Source: Stratiolaelaps scimitus (Eukaryota > Arthropoda > Arachnida > Mesostigmata > Laelapidae). Taken from it: 64,000 bases of DNA. Location: assembly GCA_019614645.1 (NCBI GenBank), contig JABWDB010000005.1, forward strand, positions 17,287,001 to 17,351,000. Reading direction: 5' to 3'. Below the pieces are notes generated by a model that worked only from the letters and a program-made list of their open reading frames with translations, did not search any database and was not told the DNA's origin. The position numbers and the translations under genes were made by a program. Positions 58,401-64,000 of this stretch are shown piece after piece. How positions within the stretch are numbered: the stretch's first letter is position 1; each line of letters opens with the position of its first letter.

Positions 58401-59512
58401 TAGCTACTATGTGGACGGAATGCCTCGTGTCCCGGCTTTTCCACCCGCTTTTACGTCATCCACCTCAACGGCAAGCGCCTACGCCCCGCTCCCCCGACTC
58501 TACCTCTCGCGGTCCGCCTATCGCCGCAGCCGAATTTCCCATTGAGGCCTCTACTTCGATGTTGCTGTTGCACTCTTTCATGCCACTGCCTCGATGTTCA
58601 TCGATGACCCAGCGATGGGGGGGGGGGCTGGGTCGCCGAACGCGGGGGTCGTCGGGGAACCTCGCCCGTGCCCCTGTTGGGAGGGACTAGAAAGAGTTGC
58701 CCGCTGACACCCAATAGCCCTAGTTCCAGTATTCCGCCCGCGCCGCTGTCATCGCGCACAGCAGCAACCCTCATAGCGTAACTACTGTTTAGCCGGACGG
58801 ATCCTGACCAATAATGACAGAGGGAGGAGAAAATAGTGCTTGGTAGACGAAAGACGAGAGAGAAACCGTTCGAGCAACGAGGGTGAGCCATGGCATCGCG
58901 AAGCTAATGTCAACATCAGGATATCCATGGCGATGCTGAGGAGGCGGCAAACGCCAACAGTAAACAACTTTGCTGCTGAAACCACTCAATAGAAAGAAGC
59001 AACGACGACTAAGATGACGGGAGACAGGAAACAGGGGAACGGCGGAAGATAGCAAAGGAGGTTCGCGGCCACAGCAGCAGTGGCACAAACAAGTTGGCCC
59101 ATTTATGGAAAACTGGCGGAGGATATGACCAACCTTTTAGTGGCTTAAATAGGTAAACATCAACTGCTCCCAGGGGCGTCTGTCGGTGCGTGCTTATGTC
59201 GCGTATGTACGATAGACACTATTTTTGCGAGCTAGAGTGGCGGCGTATGGCAGCCACTGTAATACAAATAACGAGCCTGCATACTGACTCGTTTGCTAGA
59301 CTATGACTAGGTAAGAGGCGAAGCTTTTGTGTGCAAGAGAACCTCGGAATGGAGCAAAACAATATGTTTACGACTATATGGGTACGCAACGTTAGCAGGT
59401 TTCGGTCCGGGCTTGCCAAAGAAGGCCGCGCACATACGAATGCATTTCATATTCCAGTAGCTCCGTTCGATCTTTGCGTGATTAACAAAGGAACAAAAGC
59501 TGAACAAATATA

Positions 59513-59550
<38 letters not shown>

Positions 59551-61666
59551 TATAGAAATAACCGGGTTTTGTTTTTGTATCTCACCTCTAGTTAGCTATA
59601 GCCTCTTCTCAGTTGCTCTCGTCTTAGAGGATTCTTCTACCTCAGATTTGTTTGCTTTCAGACCACCATTGTCGTAGCATTGTTACGCAAACGCCCGGCC
59701 GATACCTTCTATCTCACCCAGTGTCATGTCGTTCTCCGACTGTTCGTCTGTCTCCTATTTGGCCACCCCTTATATAGCACATCTTCTTCCTCCGGGAGCC
59801 CGTACATGAGCATTGCCAGTGGCAGGGTACTGGTGTGCTCTCCAACCCAGACGTCAGATCCCCACCCGGCCAGATGACCCCCTACGGGCTCCCACCGTAG
59901 GGGCATCGGCCGCATCATCGCGTCCGTCGTCCCCATCAAGCGCCACCATCCATCGTCGTTTTCTTCGCTGGTGCCTTCGTTCGTGCATTCATACCTCTGT
60001 ATCTTCCTGGCTGACTGGCGGCCCGCCTGCCCACGATGCAGTAACGGGTGCTTGCTGCGACTGGCGCTATCACATTGCGAGCGAGCGAGCGAGGCATGCT
60101 GGCCTAGCGTCCCCGTAACGCGAGCGAACTCCCTCCTCAAGGCCCTCCAATGACAGGCCGCTACTTTAGCCAATGTCGGCCGAGCCAGCCTTCTCCGTCA
60201 TCCGTACATTGCGTTCATTATTTTATTGGCTTCCGATAGCGACATGTATTGAGGACGGTGCAGTCTAGTGGACGCCGTCTATTGAAGCGGTGGCGGAAAT
60301 TTTGAGGAGTGGTCGCACCGGGAGGGACAGGGGACTCGAGGCGGGGACATGATTGCGTTGCGAATACTGTATGCTAGCTGCTCTGTGCCACTCTACCTTT
60401 GTAGAACTCTGGCCAGCGGCAGTTCTCTGCCAGTGGATCTGTGTAGCCTTCGAGATAGAGGCCTGCTGTCAGTAGTGCCATTTGGATGGCGCCCATGAAG
60501 CACCGTACTGTCCCCGTTACGAAGGCGGCGGTGGCAAAGTGTGGTCCAATATCAGTGTGTGCGTGTGTACAAACGAGCGTGTTGGCTATGCAGTTCATTG
60601 TATACAGGTTGCCATACTGCGATGTGTCCCACACCTGAAGACACGCTCCGATCGGGAAAGTCTCGGAGGTCTTTCGGGAAGGAGGCGACGCTCAATTGGG
60701 GTCGGTATCTTCATCTGCCTTCAACCTGCCTACACAGCAACCAATGGACTTGTAGGGGTTGGTTCATTGAGAACGATCGGGCTTCTCACAACTCCCTCGA
60801 GCCGTGGTACGGGATACATCATCCTCCACCGAAGATGTTGTTCCCGGCAAGTCCAGAGAAAAGAGAAAATGCGAAGGTGTTGCTTGCGGACGTCTGCCTG
60901 CCGCAACGAGCTGCTGGTAGGGCACAAACTACACGAGACTTCCTCTATTGAAATGCATATCTGCATCAGGCCGGACAGGCGGCCCGTCGAGTGGATGACA
61001 AACCTGATAGAGGACATCACCTCGTCTTTAGCGAATAAGTCCTCTTAGGTTTACTGGCCGTGTGTTTGTCCCTAGGGGAAGAGCGACCGGCAACCTAAAG
61101 CGTGCAGGGTACACACCCCGCGAGGGTTTGAAACACGACACGTATTGTTTTGTAGAATCCCGCTCACCTGTCTTGCTATCATCTTAAACAAATTGGATAT
61201 AAGTACACCTTTGCTTGATGATCTCATTTTCTATCGTTCAACTCGAGCCGTTCGTCGGACCTTGCAGCACGCTTCGTTGCCTGCACTATCTCTAAATGAA
61301 GTTATCGATCTCAGTCAGCTTCAATTTGTATAATGTGAAGCACAACGACTATTTCTGGAGTCGATTGTTGCAAATCAACCGTTTTTAGTGAGTCCTCCTC
61401 ATGTCTTCGTTGTCGTAGTAAACACGAAAATGGAACATAGCTCCGCACTCTATTCTCGACCAATAATAAGCTGTGACAGCTACCCGTCACACATAAACTT
61501 CCATGTAGTTCGGTGTGACCGCAAAATGCAGGACCGTCGATATCATATGCCTATTTTCTGCTGACGATTTTCTCTTACAAACCGTGTTGCGGTGACTCCA
61601 CTTCCCATGAAGTCCCTCTGCGGAACTTCATCGGACTAATGTCGCTTCAATTATATTTGTACTTAC
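55458..61666 (-). other. probable 6.2 kb 5' intron
   Basis: GCN triplet repeats around 58265-58330, a C/G homopolymer near 58617-58627 and a (TA)n tract at 59517-59546. Long open frames (such as 55551-56084 plus strand and 59724-60173 minus strand) lack motifs and are treated as chance. Confidence 0.5.
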
Positions 61667-61711
61667 AATTCGTTGGTGTTGTTGTTGTTGTTGCTGTTGT
61701 TGTTTTTTCTG
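61667..61711 (-). CDS. candidate 45-nt microexon, CAA/CAG-rich
   Basis: A good acceptor (tttctgcag) and a perfect donor (ATT|GTAAGT) bracket 45 nt. Read in phase 0 it encodes a Gln-rich segment ending HQRI and joins the 55.4 kb exon. Read in phase 1 it encodes a Thr-rich segment and joins the 46.8 kb exon. Because the length is divisible by three, both paths stay open. It could equally be a simple-sequence repeat with chance splice sites. Confidence 0.3.
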
Positions 61712-64000
61712 CTGCAGAAATTGAATAGCCGTGCCTACTTATTGCAATCGATGTTTCAGTGTTGCTATCCCAGCAGTGGGAATGGAGGGTGAATTTCCAT
61801 ACGACATTGGAAGGTGGAATACGAGGGTTGCTAGAGAGGGCTCCCCCCGAAGGCTGGGGTCCGACAATACGTACCTCTGTCCGTGCTCCGTTCGCCGGGT
61901 AGGTCCATTACACGCAATGAGACGGACGGAGATTCCTTCGCCATTGCAAGAAGGAAAGCAACGAGACACACCGGGAATACGGGGCAACTGACTGCAACAG
62001 AAGGCAGAGCGACGGATAGCAGTCGCCTCATGGCGGCCGTTCGGAGAATTTCGATACACTATAACTGCTGCTACTGCTGTACATGGATATCCTGCGGTGC
62101 CTATGGATGGACGCGTCTGTCTTGGTTGATCCCGAATGCTCGCCAGACCTCGATCGCTCTCACGCCACAACGAGTGATCGTCTACGGTGAGTGGCCTCTG
62201 GTAGAGACAGCCAGAGTGTACCGCTAGCTGTGCCAGGGAATCACATCGAATGCAAGGAAAGGCAAACTTCCGCTGCCGTTTTATCGGCCAGTGTAGGCGT
62301 AGGCGCAAGAGGTAGAGCTCACGAGGAGCAGAACGCACCGAACATATCCTGGTGCCTGGTGGCGAAGTAAGGTCATCCAATGCTGCTATTGGGCATCATT
62401 CAGGACGAACGGGTGGCCTTGCAGTGACCCATAAGATGGTCATGTCGACCGTCCACATTGGCATCCTTCGATTCTGGCTCTGCCACCCTGACGGATTGGC
62501 CAAAATCCTACCTGAGTTGTAACTTCGCGAAGACATTGGGGGGCTAGGGGTTTCATAGGTTATTACCCAATGATCTATTATACGAATCGTCGTACGTAGA
62601 AAGTACAACGATTGATCATTTCCGGTGTTACTGGGCATGGAGTTCGGAAGATTGGGATATCTTGAGGAACGCAAGTAAATAAAATGAATATGCAATCTAG
62701 CTTAGGTGTCTAGTATTTACCCAAATAACCAAAGGACGAAACGATGACCGATGGCACCAATCGTTACCTAGTCCGTGTAATTTCCGAACCACGCATTCAG
62801 ATATAAGGCGACACATACTTCCGTAGTTATTCTCGGCTAATGAAATTATGATACTAAGGCAATAGAGTAGATCACATTCTAAATCAAGCAACCGCAGTTC
62901 TAAGAGACGATTTTGTGCAATGCACTGGCGCCCGATAGTCGAATAACTAGATCGAAATTGAACATTTCGAACTCAACCAGGGCCTGCCTCCCTCCTAATG
63001 GCACGTGAATTTGTTAAGGCGGAACGTCACGGGGTGATTTTTTAGATAGCAAACTATTTCACAACAAAGCATCAATTCGCTCAAAGTGGCACCCACCATT
63101 GATACGCGAATGCAGTCGGTTTTGTCTGTTTTTCTCGGCCTTATCTTCAATATTTGCTGGCTATGATGATGCGGGCGTAGAAGGAGAGCCTAGAGAAGGT
63201 CGCTCACAAAGAGAGTCGAGTTTGGCCAATGACCGCGTGACGCCCTTGCTTCTCTCATCCTAAGCAAATATTATATAATACATTAACGATTACGCCGATC
63301 ACGGTGTCGTATACGACGATGAGCATGAAACAGGCTAAACACTGCATCGTTTGCTATCGCCGGTCGACCGCACGTACACCCCACGCTCGCCCACGAGAAG
63401 GCCGAGGGAGGCCGGGCCGTCGAGCCGGGAGCTCGCATGTGCTTCTGCTGCGGCCGTTATTAACTGGCCTAGAGCAATCGCCCAGCTCCCTGTTTTCTCA
63501 ACCCCAAAGGGAACGCTTCCTCCACCACAATCCGCTGATCAGTGTTAGGGCAGAGCAACCGTGGACCCCATTCTCTGACGTCCCTTGTCTCTGTTGGCAT
63601 CGTGCCTATATGTTCCCCTCCCGCGCCCCTTCATCCTCTAACAACTATAACATCGCCGCCAAGCCAATCTCTGCTTTTCCCACCTAGGCGACTAGGTTGT
63701 GCGAGCCAGCAGCGTCAAGTCCGGCAGGCACCGAGATGTTGCTGCTACTGTGATCGGGTGATTTCCGACATCTTTCCCTCGTCAGCCTCCTCTGTCAGCG
63801 CGCCCTTACTCGAACTACGGAAGGCCACTAACAGTCGTAAGATTGTGCAAGGATTGTCGGCTCGGCGACGCTGCAGCGATTGATGATCAACCCGGCCGAT
63901 CTCAGCAAGCAGCAAACGAGCCGCATATGAGGGAAAGATATTGTTAGTATGACTACTATTAATAGTAATACGCCGATATGTGGAGGATTATATATTATAA
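61712..64000 (-). other. 5' region or first intron
   Basis: Holds the candidate signal-peptide frame (61831-62031). No TATA box, CpG-rich promoter or other gene could be assigned with confidence. Confidence 0.4.
61831..62031 (-). CDS. candidate first coding exon with signal-peptide-like start
   Basis: An ATG at 62031 opens a frame beginning MRRLLSVALP, with a later hydrophobic stretch (CLVAFLLAMA) and a good donor (G|GTACGT, exon would end at 61875, phase 1). A secreted protein needs a signal peptide upstream of the exons below, and this is the best one I see. Spliced in phase 1 it would make the next small exon read as a Thr-rich segment and would not be compatible with the Ser-Gly-Asp exon at 55.4 kb. 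There is no homology support; the true first exon may lie outside the window. Confidence 0.15.
   Translation of the reverse strand: MRRLLSVALPSVAVSCPVFPVCLVAFLLAMAKESPSVSLRVMDLPGERSTDRGTYCRTPAFGGSPL

Larger units (their letters stand above)
1..61711 (-). other. trol: perlecan-type proteoglycan gene (locus, 3' end outside window)
   Basis: Known of the family: a secreted basement-membrane proteoglycan that links laminin/nidogen/collagen IV networks and presents growth factors through its heparan sulfate chains. Seen here: the order acidic N-terminal region, LDL-receptor A array, Ig, LDL-receptor A, Ig, three laminin IV/laminin-EGF blocks, Ig array, all on the minus strand. Every exon listed below joins its neighbour in a compatible phase and restores a domain across the junction, which is the main evidence that this is one gene. 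The start codon is not established, and the C-terminal Ig repeats and laminin G domains lie beyond base 1. The symbol follows the arthropod name; the vertebrate counterpart is HSPG2. Confidence 0.93.

Noticed and set aside
61739..62380. 213-codon minus-strand frame
   Set aside because: No motif, no signal peptide and no splice support; overlaps other open frames in the same region.
1..64000. CRISPR array, phage, operon or other prokaryotic system
   Set aside because: The window has eukaryotic split genes and microsatellites; no such structure is present.

Overview
The window looks like nuclear DNA of a metazoan, most likely an arthropod and possibly a mite or other chelicerate. This is judged from the short introns, the many (TA)n and (GA)n microsatellites, the tRNA-derived SINEs and the protein itself; no species marker was seen. 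Nearly everything recognisable belongs to one large gene on the minus strand: a perlecan-type basement-membrane heparan sulfate proteoglycan (vertebrate HSPG2, Drosophila trol). I rebuilt about 42 coding exons (about 8.75 kb, about 2,900 codons) by joining open segments at GT/AG borders. For each join I checked that the intron phase matched, that exon length agreed with phase, and that the joined protein restored the domain.

The transcript runs from high to low coordinates. The 5' part (about 44-62 kb) has a few small, less certain exons: an acidic segment carrying a Ser-Gly-Asp motif typical of glycosaminoglycan attachment, a Gln/Arg-rich segment, and an Asp/Glu-rich segment. From 40.1 to 23.2 kb lie twelve LDL-receptor class A (LA) modules, interrupted by a basic linker, a Pro/Ser/Thr/Tyr-rich mucin-like block and two Glu/Arg/Gln-rich helical exons. 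Ig1 follows (21.5-20.5 kb) with a long linker, then three more LA modules (16.3-14.8 kb) and Ig2 (14.4-12.6 kb). Domain III fills 11.2-1.6 kb: three laminin IV (laminin B) domains, each split across exons and flanked by laminin-type EGF (LE) modules. A pair of LA modules is inserted after the first laminin IV/LE block. The window ends inside the following Ig array (1.6-0.4 kb). The rest of the Ig array and the C-terminal laminin G/EGF region must lie beyond the left edge.

The remainder is intron or 5' flank. It holds microsatellites, two kinds of tRNA-derived SINE (22.3 and 28.6 kb, with a partial relative of the first at 36.0 kb), an inverted repeat around (TA)n at 34.3 kb, and one protein-like nested open frame at 13.3-13.9 kb that I cannot identify. 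I found no second convincing gene, no tRNA or rRNA gene, and no prokaryotic-type system.
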